Origin: Geojedonia litorea
GTDB lineage: Bacteria; Bacteroidota; Bacteroidia; Flavobacteriales; Flavobacteriaceae
DNA length: 64,000 nt
Assembly: GCF_042654525.1 (NCBI RefSeq)
Contig: NZ_JBHSGP010000004.1
Span: 310,001-374,000, forward strand
Direction: 5' to 3'
The translations under genes and the position numbers were made by a program. Below, in pieces: positions 16,639-24,933 of the stretch; positions within the stretch are counted from its first letter, which is position 1; each line of letters starts with the position of its first letter. Under the pieces are notes generated by a model that saw nothing but the letters and a program-made list of their open reading frames with translations, had not been told where the DNA came from and made no database searches.

Positions 16639-16953
16639 ATCTGGATAGTTAGTTACGCTATAAGTAGCATTTAAAGTTTATTTGTTACACTTATGATTTA
16701 GACTTTTCAATTCTACAAAAACAAATATAAAACCCATGCAAAACCTATTTGAAATAAAGGACTAAATATATTAATCTTATGGTGAATAATGACCACATGC
16801 CATAAAAAATAAGGCTTGCCTACTTTAGCTTGTTGCGAATGTGAATTGCAGTAATTTATTAAAGTTTGAAGTTTTTAGAAGGCTATGAAATAAATATAAG
16901 CTATAGGGCTTACACCATTCTGTTAGTGAATGAGGTTATAATTGGTTGTCAAC
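16639..16953. other. 315-bp intergenic region, no gene seen
   Basis: AT-rich spacer between the ECF sigma gene (minus, starting at 16638) and the end of the MORN-repeat gene. It must contain the sigma-operon promoter, but I find no convincing TTTG/TAnnTTTG pair on the minus strand, no hairpin terminator and no ORF with coding character. Confidence 0.5.
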
Positions 16954-18273
16954 TTAAAAATTTTTATGATCAAAAAAATGTTCATTTTCTTTATAAAGTT
17001 TTGAAACGGGCTTTCCGCTACCATATGTAGTCACACTTTTTACGCTACCATCATCATAAAATGTATATTCATCTCCATATTTTTCGCCATCTTTATATTT
17101 TACCATATATATAACAATGCCTTTGTCGTTTACGCGTTTAATAAGCCCATTACCCTTTTTGAGTTTACTAAGCCTTAGTTTTTTACCATTGACATCTCTT
17201 TCTTCAAGAAGTTCATAAGCTTTACCGTTTTCGTATTGAATGTTTACATTCCATTTTCCATTAGACTCGAAATACCAAGCTCTTTCTCCATAATAAGTGC
17301 CGTCTGTATTTACATGTTCCCAACGCTTTAAATTGCCGTTTTCCCAATAGTATTTTTGACGGCCTTTTAGTTTGTCTTTTTCGTAGTTTTTAAACGCTTT
17401 TACTTTACCATTAGGATAATATTCTGTGTAGGGTCCGTTTAGTTTTGATACAGATTTACCATCTATATAATAAGGTTTGAAGGTGCCTTTTGCGGCTATT
17501 TTATTGTCTTTGTAATAAGTGGTATATGGACCATCATTTTTACCCCATTTGTAGGTCGAAATAGTTGTGAGGCGCCCGCCTTTGCCATTATACCGCTTTG
17601 ACTCACCATGCATTTGATCGTTTACGTACATACTTTCAAAATACATGGTGGAATTGTATTCGGTTTTCTGGATACCATTTCTTTTGCCATTTTTATATGT
17701 TTCAGTTTTCCAAATGCTACCATCTTTTCGATACCAAAAATAATCCCCTTCTAGCTGGCCATTAACATAAGTGCCTTTTTTAATTAGGTTTCCTTCTTTA
17801 TCATAACCGCGGATAAAGCCATGTCCTTTACCATTTACAATTTCAAAATGCCATTCGAGTTCACCAGAATCGTAAAATAATTTCATGTCACCACTGCGCC
17901 CGGTTCGATCTACAAAATAGCCATGTTCATTAACCATATCACCTGTTTCTATATCTACTATATGGCTTGAGATTTCGTCAATTCTACTATCATTAGGGTC
18001 TGCCTGAACCATAAACTCATTAAATAGCATTTTGGCCTTATTTACGTTGGTATCTTTCCTGTAATGACTCATGGCCTCTAAGTAAATAATGTCGGGATTG
18101 GTTTCACCGCCTAAATTTTCTTTTGTTTTGTCTAGTAACTCAAAAACCTTTTTGTAACTTTTATTACTGTATTCCTGTTGGGCTTTTTTATAGTAGGCCT
18201 TTGCTAAAGTGAAATTCTGCGCATATCCTGAAATTGTAAAACAGAATACTAGTGCAATAACTAAAGATTTCAT
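16954..18273 (-). CDS. secreted MORN-repeat (YwqK-like) protein
   Basis: A 439-residue protein with a cleavable signal peptide (MKSLVIALVFCFTISGYAQ), a short TPR-like helical region (about 25-110) and then about ten MORN/YwqK-type repeats to the C terminus. The repeat pattern is YY.NG..K....Y.NGK.NG, for example YKNGKRNGIQ, YPNGKVKAFKNYEKDKLKG and YWENGNLKR. Such repeats are common in Bacteroidetes exported proteins annotated as YwqK-like antitoxins, but with a signal peptide and no toxin nearby a toxin-antitoxin role is unsupported. It follows the 600-residue gene by one base and is likely cotranscribed. Confidence 0.85.
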   Translation of the reverse strand: MKSLVIALVFCFTISGYAQNFTLAKAYYKKAQQEYSNKSYKKVFELLDKTKENLGGETNPDIIYLEAMSHYRKDTNVNKAKMLFNEFMVQADPNDSRIDEISSHIVDIETGDMVNEHGYFVDRTGRSGDMKLFYDSGELEWHFEIVNGKGHGFIRGYDKEGNLIKKGTYVNGQLEGDYFWYRKDGSIWKTETYKNGKRNGIQKTEYNSTMYFESMYVNDQMHGESKRYNGKGGRLTTISTYKWGKNDGPYTTYYKDNKIAAKGTFKPYYIDGKSVSKLNGPYTEYYPNGKVKAFKNYEKDKLKGRQKYYWENGNLKRWEHVNTDGTYYGERAWYFESNGKWNVNIQYENGKAYELLEERDVNGKKLRLSKLKKGNGLIKRVNDKGIVIYMVKYKDGEKYGDEYTFYDDGSVKSVTTYGSGKPVSKLYKENEHFFDHKNF

Positions 18274-18274
18274 A

Positions 18275-20077
18275 TTATATATTATTTTTTGATTTAGTAG
18301 AGTCTTGTTTTGTGTTGGGTTTGACCCAATAGTCTTTTTTTGCTTTTGATTTGGGTTGACTTGCTTTAAAATATTCCTGTTGAGTCTTGGTTGTTGTAGT
18401 GTCTTTGGGTTTAAAATAATCTATGGTTTTCTTTTTGGTGTTGCTTGAGCCAAAGTAATCAATACGCTCTTTTTTACCTTTAACAGTGTTAGACGCTCCC
18501 CAATAGTTTGACGAAGTTGCCGCAATAATTTTATCATTTAAAAACTTAATATTCTCTTCTTTAGAAGGTACTGCCGATGAAAACGCATGATTGTAAATAG
18601 CATTGCTCATACTTTCCTTTAAACTTTTTATAATCTTATCTACTGAAGGTTGAGCATCTAAAAAAACAATATCATATTGATTAGGGTCTATAGTAAGATG
18701 ATTATTTAAAATGTTTCGTTTAATATCATCAAAATAAGGATAAGTACCATTGGAAAATGGAAATATGGCCATCACTGGTGAATAATAGACAGTAGCATGT
18801 TCTTTTTTGAGTCCTATGTTCCATATGTCAGGATAGGAAGCATAATCACTATAATTGGCATAACCTTTCTGGGTGTAGGCATAGATAATGTAAATAGGCT
18901 CAAAAGCACTGCCATCTATGGTGTAGGTAGGCGCATTATTAGCTATAAAGAATTGTTTTCGTTTATTGACAATCTCTTTTATTTCCTTGATAGATTTATC
19001 AGCTCTTCTATAGAAATTATTTTTTCTTTGGGCTTCTTGTTTTATACGTTGTTCTTTAAGTAGTCTACTTCGCTCTCTGGCTTCTCGCTCTTTGCGTTTA
19101 CGTTCCATAATTGACCCGATTGCATCAGAAAGTTGAGAGAACGCCTTGTCTATTTCATTAAAGCTATTATTATATAGTTTATTATTAGTATACATAGACT
19201 GCTGTATATTATAACTGGGTGCGTTGTACTGTGAATTTGAATAGGATGTTGAGTTGCTTTGAGAAGACACAGTACTTACTTTACTTGGAACTTTTGTTGT
19301 ACTTTTTGATTTACTACTCGTACTAGTTAAAACTAGTCCACTTGAGCTTGATGATTTTTTACTACTGTTTTTTGCTTCTTGTTTTGTATTCTCAATAGCG
19401 TCTTCAGTTTGCTTGATACTATTATCTACTGCAAGTTTATCAAACGTGGTAGAGGCAAGTTTTTTCGCTCTTTTAAGTAAACGAAGTTTTTCTTTTAAAT
19501 CTGTTGTGTTGCCTACTTGTACCATGATGTCACGATACTCCTTTGCTTCTCTGTCCTTTTTTAAAAGAGCTTCGATTTTGTCGGCCAAAGTGATACTCAT
19601 TCCAAAACGAGCCTTATCAAAATTAGCGCCAAGTGCTCCTAAATTTTTGTTGTATTCTGGATTCCCTGATGCAATAGTAACAGTTTGACCAAAACAACCA
19701 AGGTCATAATCATCTAAAATATAGGTGAGCGTTTTTTGGTTAAAGGTAATATGATTAAATGAACAACTTAAGTCTACTCTGGTTAGAGAGGTGTAAAGCT
19801 TAGGGTCATTAAAGTTGTCCAAGCCTAGAGCGGAGGGCGTATAGGTTTGGCCTTTATATTTCACTTCTTTTAATTGTAGATCTTTATAACCATAAGCCAT
19901 GACAGTATCACCAAAGCAATTGCCAAAGGCATAAACCATCGTGACTGTGCCTACAAAACCATTTCCATCGCCAGGTAAAATAGGTACTGTAGTGTTATAA
20001 GTTTGGCTACGGTCTGCTTGCGATAAGGCACTGAAATTATAAAATAGTAATAAAATAAAAATTAAAAATATCCTCAT
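18275..20077 (-). CDS. secreted protein of unknown function with Ser-rich linker and C-terminal YF/YW repeats
   Basis: A 600-residue exported protein (signal MRIFLIFILLLFYNFSALSQ). Residues about 25-160 form a Cys-containing beta-rich domain; about 160-230 a helical Lys/Glu region; about 230-300 a Ser/Thr/Asn-rich low-complexity linker; about 305-370 a strongly charged coiled coil (MERKRKEREARERSRLLKEQ); about 370-520 a second globular domain. The last 80 residues carry five spaced copies of an aromatic motif (NYWGASN, DYFGSSN, DYFKPKD, EYFKASQ, DYWVKPN). I recognise no family. It is cotranscribed with the MORN protein, suggesting a joint envelope function. Confidence 0.8.
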   Translation of the reverse strand: MRIFLIFILLLFYNFSALSQADRSQTYNTTVPILPGDGNGFVGTVTMVYAFGNCFGDTVMAYGYKDLQLKEVKYKGQTYTPSALGLDNFNDPKLYTSLTRVDLSCSFNHITFNQKTLTYILDDYDLGCFGQTVTIASGNPEYNKNLGALGANFDKARFGMSITLADKIEALLKKDREAKEYRDIMVQVGNTTDLKEKLRLLKRAKKLASTTFDKLAVDNSIKQTEDAIENTKQEAKNSSKKSSSSSGLVLTSTSSKSKSTTKVPSKVSTVSSQSNSTSYSNSQYNAPSYNIQQSMYTNNKLYNNSFNEIDKAFSQLSDAIGSIMERKRKEREARERSRLLKEQRIKQEAQRKNNFYRRADKSIKEIKEIVNKRKQFFIANNAPTYTIDGSAFEPIYIIYAYTQKGYANYSDYASYPDIWNIGLKKEHATVYYSPVMAIFPFSNGTYPYFDDIKRNILNNHLTIDPNQYDIVFLDAQPSVDKIIKSLKESMSNAIYNHAFSSAVPSKEENIKFLNDKIIAATSSNYWGASNTVKGKKERIDYFGSSNTKKKTIDYFKPKDTTTTKTQQEYFKASQPKSKAKKDYWVKPNTKQDSTKSKNNI

Positions 20078-20444
20078 GGTTAGATTAATAAATCTATTTA
20101 GATTTTAGGGTTCTTAACTATTAGTTGAGATTTAAAGAATTTAGTAAATTCAGTTTTTGTGTTAAAAATACTACACTTTAGATCACTATAAATTTAAAAA
20201 ATAAATTTTAAATGGATTTAAAGGGCACATTTATAGGGCTTAAACAAGGTCCTTAAGTTCGTTTATAATATTAAGTACTTAGTGATTTTCACTTCCAAAA
20301 CGGATGAGTACAACTGTCTTTTTTTGTTCAATCTACAGTTCATCATAGCTATTTTACAATTCGGTTATTAAGAATTTAAAAATGCTATCTAGTGCTTCAT
20401 ATTTGTCCTAATCAATTCAAAACGAACATTTAAAATAACTAATC
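20078..20444. other. 367-bp divergent promoter region
   Basis: Separates the minus-strand secreted-protein pair from the plus-strand TonB receptor, so it must hold promoters for both directions. The CATATTTG at 20398-20405 is one mismatch from the TAnnTTTG -7 box for the receptor gene. No ORF, terminator or repeat family is evident. Confidence 0.4.
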
Positions 20445-22595
20445 ATGAGTACTAAAATTTCACTTTTAATCGTATTCTTCTCGGCAGCCATACACGCACA
20501 AACCACCCTTAAAGGAAAAGTGCTTGATACCAATTTGCAACCCATAATGGGTGCCAATGTGTATTTAGAAGGCACCTATGATGGTGCCACGAGTAATGAC
20601 AAAGGCGAATACATTTTTACAACGAGTGAAGTTGGAAATCAAGTGTTAGTGGTTTCATATTTGTCCTACGAAACTAAAAAAATATCGGGCGATGTTTCTA
20701 CTTTAAGTAATTTAGAAATAAAACTTCGTGAAAATGTAGATGCTTTAGATACTGTAGTTATCTCCGCAGGCACATTTGAAGCGAGTGATAATAGCAAGGT
20801 ATCGGTATTAAAGCCTCTCGACGTAGTCACTACAGCTAGTGCTTTAGGTGATTTTGTTGGCGCATTGCAAACATTGCCAGGTACTACAACCGTTGCAGAA
20901 GATGGACGCTTATTTGTAAGGGGAGGAGATGCTGATGAAACACAAATATTTATTGATGGGATACGCGTATTTACACCATACACACCAACGACCAACAATA
21001 CACCTACGCGCGGTCGTTATTCACCATTTTTATTTGATGGAATTACCTTTTCAACCGGAGGTTACTCTGCTGAATATGGAAATGCCTTGTCAAGTGTCTT
21101 GTTGTTAAATACCATCGACGAACCCGATCAGGAAAAAACCGATATTGGTATAATGAGTGTAGGTGGAGGTTTAGGTCATACCAAAAAATGGGACAAAACC
21201 TCATTAAGTGTGAATGCCACTTATATTAATTTAGCACCGTATATAGCCTCATTTCCAGATCGAAACGACTGGAACAAACCCTATCGGGCAGCCCAAGGCG
21301 AGGCTGTTTTTAGACAAAAATTTGCCTCGGGATGGCTAAAAAGCTATGCAGCATTTGATGCAGCTTCATTTGAACTTACTCAAGAAGACATTAACAAGCC
21401 TGAAGGGTTTTATGTAAAACTCAATAATTCAAATTTTTATACCAATACAACCTATCAAGGCCTCTTAAATAAGGCTTGGTCCATAGAAACAGGTTTGAGT
21501 TATACCCTTGCATCCACAAAATTAAGGCTCGATGTTCCTAAAATTAATGATCATGAGCATTCAGGTCATTTAAAACTGAAATTGAAAAAGCGGTTTAGTA
21601 GCCGATTTAAATTAAATTTTGGTGCTGAACACTTTATAACCGATTTTGAAGAGACTTACAAAGACGAGTCGGTTGAAGCCAGCTATGGATTCACCAACCA
21701 CAATACTGCCGTGTTTGCCGAAACCGATCTTATTTTCAATAAATCATTTGCTATGAAAATAGGATTGCGTGGCGATCACTATACTTTATCAAACGAATTT
21801 AAATTGGCGCCAAGGGCTTCTATTGCTTACAAAACGTCACCAAACGCACAATTATCAGTCGCTTATGGGAATTTTTATCAAAATGCATCTAATGCTTATT
21901 TAAAATTTGACCCATCTATTAAAACACAACAAACCGCCCATTATATACTCAATTACCAATTTGTAAAGGATAATCGCATTTTTAGGGTTGAAGCCTATAG
22001 AAAAGTCTATGATGATTTATTGAAATATGATACCTCCGTTGCTGGTTTTGATAGCGAGTATTCTAATACTGGTAAGGGGTATGCACAAGGTTTAGACCTG
22101 TTTTGGAGAGACAATAAGAGTATTAAAAATACCGATTACTGGTTAAGTTATTCGTATTTGGATACAAAAAGGGATTATCAAAATTTTCCGCAACAAGCAA
22201 CACCAAGTTTTGCCAATACCCATAACTTTTCGGCAGTGGGAAAATATTGGATTGAAGCTTGGAAAAGCCAGGTAGGTTTTAGTTATTCCTTTGCCTCTGG
22301 ACGACCCTACAACAATCCAAATAGCAGTTCGTTTTTAAGTGACAAAACCAAATCGTATAACAGTATTAGCCTCAATTGGGCTTATTTAATAAGTCAACAA
22401 AAAATACTTTATGTTTCGGTAAATAATGTACTGGGCTTTAAAAATATCAACGGCTATCAGTTTACCAATACTCCGGATAACAACGGTAATTTTGCTAGAC
22501 GAGCTTTACTACCAGCAGCTGATCAGTTCTTTTTTGTAGGCTTCTTTTGGACCATTAGCGAGGATGGTAAGGACAACCAATTGAATAATTTGTAA
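20445..22595 (+). CDS. TonB-dependent receptor with CarboxypepD_reg domain
   Basis: A 716-residue outer-membrane receptor. Signal peptide (about 1-18, ending AIHAQ), a carboxypeptidase-like regulatory domain (TLKGKVLDTNLQPIMGANVY to about residue 95), a plug domain (about 115-220, with GDADETQIFIDGIRV) and a beta-barrel ending in an aromatic residue pattern near the C terminus. It lacks the SusC-specific plug ending and no SusD gene lies beside it, so the substrate is more likely a siderophore, metal complex or small molecule than a glycan. Length is slightly short for the class. No regulator adjoins it. Confidence 0.92.
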   Translation: MSTKISLLIVFFSAAIHAQTTLKGKVLDTNLQPIMGANVYLEGTYDGATSNDKGEYIFTTSEVGNQVLVVSYLSYETKKISGDVSTLSNLEIKLRENVDALDTVVISAGTFEASDNSKVSVLKPLDVVTTASALGDFVGALQTLPGTTTVAEDGRLFVRGGDADETQIFIDGIRVFTPYTPTTNNTPTRGRYSPFLFDGITFSTGGYSAEYGNALSSVLLLNTIDEPDQEKTDIGIMSVGGGLGHTKKWDKTSLSVNATYINLAPYIASFPDRNDWNKPYRAAQGEAVFRQKFASGWLKSYAAFDAASFELTQEDINKPEGFYVKLNNSNFYTNTTYQGLLNKAWSIETGLSYTLASTKLRLDVPKINDHEHSGHLKLKLKKRFSSRFKLNFGAEHFITDFEETYKDESVEASYGFTNHNTAVFAETDLIFNKSFAMKIGLRGDHYTLSNEFKLAPRASIAYKTSPNAQLSVAYGNFYQNASNAYLKFDPSIKTQQTAHYILNYQFVKDNRIFRVEAYRKVYDDLLKYDTSVAGFDSEYSNTGKGYAQGLDLFWRDNKSIKNTDYWLSYSYLDTKRDYQNFPQQATPSFANTHNFSAVGKYWIEAWKSQVGFSYSFASGRPYNNPNSSSFLSDKTKSYNSISLNWAYLISQQKILYVSVNNVLGFKNINGYQFTNTPDNNGNFARRALLPAADQFFFVGFFWTISEDGKDNQLNNL

Positions 22596-22604
22596 ACATA
22601 GCGA

Positions 22605-23141
22605 TTAACCATTAGGAGCTTTCAAAAGGTCATAATCCTTATCAAACAGGTCTAATACTTCTGTAGAAGGCGCTTTAGGTGAAGAGCTAATGCCGCACTT
22701 TCTTAAGATCTCTATCATGCTTTGCGCTTTTTTATGTTTCCAAAATCCTGCTTTTGTAAACCCAATAGCGCAAACCTGGTTGTTTTGCTCAAAAATTTGC
22801 CGATGATACACCCATTTGTCATCCCAACCATCTAAAACCAAGGTGATTTTGAATTTAGACCATAGCTTTAAAGGTTTTTTATAAATAATCTTTTGTGAAG
22901 CCAAGACTCCAAACATGCCTTTTTTTACAGTTTCATCATACATTTTCGACCTAAAAACCACTTCGTAGCGTATTAAATCCATATAATAGAAATACTTTGA
23001 GTTGGCCATGTAGCGCAAGGATTCACAGTCTAATAGGTTGACGCGTCTAGTTCTAGTGAGATCAGAGGTGATGTCAACAGGTTTCCAAAACAGTTTAGCG
23101 CCAATAAAAATGTAAATAAAATGCAACCAATAATAGATCAT
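22605..23141 (-). CDS. hot-dog acyl-CoA thioesterase-like protein
   Basis: A 178-residue protein resembling 4HBT/THEM6-like thioesterases: LLDCESLRYMANSKYFYYMD near residues 36-55 aligns with the N-terminal catalytic Asp/helix region of the family, followed by strands (GVLASQKIIYKKPLKLWSKF, VYHRQIFEQNNQVCAIGFTK). The N terminus has a hydrophobic stretch (YYWLHFIYIFIGAKLFW) that could be a membrane anchor. It is convergent with the TonB receptor, 9 bp apart, without a hairpin between them. Substrate unknown. Confidence 0.75.
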   Translation of the reverse strand: MIYYWLHFIYIFIGAKLFWKPVDITSDLTRTRRVNLLDCESLRYMANSKYFYYMDLIRYEVVFRSKMYDETVKKGMFGVLASQKIIYKKPLKLWSKFKITLVLDGWDDKWVYHRQIFEQNNQVCAIGFTKAGFWKHKKAQSMIEILRKCGISSSPKAPSTEVLDLFDKDYDLLKAPNG

Positions 23142-23321
23142 CTATTGAAATTTAGCGCAGTAAGTTAAAATGTATTAATAAGAAGATGAATAAGATACGA
23201 GTATTTTTGAAGTTTCGCTTCATTTACCTAGATGAATTTTACGGCCTAACTATGGTAAAAGGTCAAACTTATCAAGTTAGGAAGGGTTTAAGGGAGAAGT
23301 TTTAGCTTGACGCTAAACCTA

Positions 23322-24110
23322 TCAATTATTCGCTTTAGGTTTTATCCATAGGGTTTTTTTACTAATGGCTAAGGTCATGCCGCGAGACCTTTTATATAGG
23401 ATTGTTAAAGCAATGATGAGACCTATACTTATAAAACGAAAAATGTTTGAATATTTATCTCCAATGGCAGTATCGCTAACACTAAACAATTCCCAGGCAA
23501 AGTTCATTAATAGATGTAAAAACACTGGTATCCAAATATTAAAATGCCATTCAGCATAAGCCCAAGCAAACAAAATACCACCTAAAAAAGTAATTAAAAA
23601 GATTAGAATGAGTTCAGTTAGGTCAGTACTTTGATATAAATGAATTAATCCAAAAAAGAGAGCACCTAAAAAAACCGAAGGTATAAACCCAAGTCGAGTA
23701 TACTTAAACAGCTGTCCAAATAAAAACCCTCTAAAATAAAGTTCTTCAAAAAGCCCAGCAGAGACCACAGTGACCAATAGTGTATGCATAGAGAGTTCAT
23801 GATTCATCTCAAAAACGAGACTAAACCCTATAAATATTGGTAAGGTGCATATAAATGAAAATAGCAGGCCTTTTATAAATGAACCTCGCAGGCCTAAACT
23901 TTCAATTATCGATGTTTTACGATTAATAAGATAGGTTCCCAAAAATATAGGAATTCCAGAAATTAAATAAGTGATGGTATGACTTAATCCAAAATGATTG
24001 GTAAGTTCAATAAACCATTTCCGTAGCACTTTAAAATAGAGCTCGTCCAAAATAAAGTAAAAGCCAAAGGTGCATAAGGTGATTAAGGTGATTTTTAAAG
24101 ATGTCTTCAT
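23322..24110 (-). CDS. CPBP family intramembrane glutamic endopeptidase
   Basis: A 262-residue polytopic protein with about seven hydrophobic helices. The three CPBP (Abi/CAAX protease and bacteriocin-processing) motifs are present: EELYFRG with Glu122-Glu123 and Arg127, FFGLIHLYQ, and HLLMN. The Glu-Glu pair and the histidines form the active site in the family. Roles vary from prenyl-protein processing to bacteriocin immunity and none can be chosen here. The next gene on the strand is an NTF2-like lipoprotein that lies upstream by 13 bp, so they may be cotranscribed. Confidence 0.92.
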   Translation of the reverse strand: MKTSLKITLITLCTFGFYFILDELYFKVLRKWFIELTNHFGLSHTITYLISGIPIFLGTYLINRKTSIIESLGLRGSFIKGLLFSFICTLPIFIGFSLVFEMNHELSMHTLLVTVVSAGLFEELYFRGFLFGQLFKYTRLGFIPSVFLGALFFGLIHLYQSTDLTELILIFLITFLGGILFAWAYAEWHFNIWIPVFLHLLMNFAWELFSVSDTAIGDKYSNIFRFISIGLIIALTILYKRSRGMTLAISKKTLWIKPKANN

Positions 24111-24123
24111 AAAAATACTGTAT

Positions 24124-24705
24124 TTAATGGGTGACTATAAACGAATGTTTAGTGAGATGACTTAACTTAACATCTGCTTTAGAGGCTGGGATATCCCATC
24201 CTAATTGTTTAGATTGTGTAGTCGCGTCACGTGCGCCCCAACGCCGTTCAATTTTACCATCCTTGATTTTAAACCATTCCATGGCGACGAGTTCATAGGA
24301 TTTACCAGTAGCAGGTTTATCAAAGAAAGGAGCTTTGGAAGTGCCGCGCTCGGTATATCGTACGGCCACAATATCGCCTTCGGCAACCATGTCTTCAATG
24401 GTTAATTCTATGGCTAGGCCTTCCACAAGAGCTTTCCAAATAGGCATCACTTCATCCACTTTCCCCCATCCTAATACACCATAAACTAGTGCATCTTTAG
24501 AAAAAACACTTCTTAAACCTTCAAGGTTTCCTGTATTAAAGTGCTCAACGTATTGTTTAACGACATTTTTATTTGCATTCATAATATTTGGGTATTGAGT
24601 TAAATTTTGATCGTTAATATTTGGTTTAGATTGGCAGGATACAAGGAGAATAGATACTATTGCAAGTGTTGCCAATCTGTTGCCTTTAGGGGTACAAGTT
24701 TTCAT
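24124..24705 (-). CDS. SnoaL/NTF2-like lipoprotein
   Basis: A 193-residue lipoprotein: signal sequence ending in LLVSCQSK, then a cone-shaped NTF2/SnoaL domain (KQYVEHFNTGNLEGLRSVFS, with ELTIEDMVAEGDIVAVRYTE and ELVAMEWFKIKDGKIERRWG). The SnoaL-like family covers ester cyclases, ketosteroid isomerase relatives and non-enzymatic ligand-binding proteins; substrate is unknown. I start at ATG 24705 because it gives a proper lipoprotein signal, rather than the in-frame ATG at 24747. The CPBP gene follows 13 bp downstream. Confidence 0.82.
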   Translation of the reverse strand: MKTCTPKGNRLATLAIVSILLVSCQSKPNINDQNLTQYPNIMNANKNVVKQYVEHFNTGNLEGLRSVFSKDALVYGVLGWGKVDEVMPIWKALVEGLAIELTIEDMVAEGDIVAVRYTERGTSKAPFFDKPATGKSYELVAMEWFKIKDGKIERRWGARDATTQSKQLGWDIPASKADVKLSHLTKHSFIVTH

Positions 24706-24933
24706 GTGTAAACGTATTTTTTCGGATATAGACGATCCAAAAATCAATTTGTTTCACTTTTTAAGAGAAAAGTTGCATTATTAAGACTAAAAATTCAAAT
24801 AGGTTTATGAAAGTTAATTGTCTAGATAAAGTGTTAGGATTCTCATAATTTTGAAAGAAAGGTGCAATAGAATCACAAGTCCTATCTTAACAATAAGAGG
24901 GGCTCTGGATTTATATATTTAGCTTAAATTTTA

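Noticed and set aside
16954..18273. YwqK-like antitoxin as part of a toxin-antitoxin system
   Set aside because: The protein has a signal peptide and many MORN repeats, and the neighbour is a large exported protein, not a toxin.
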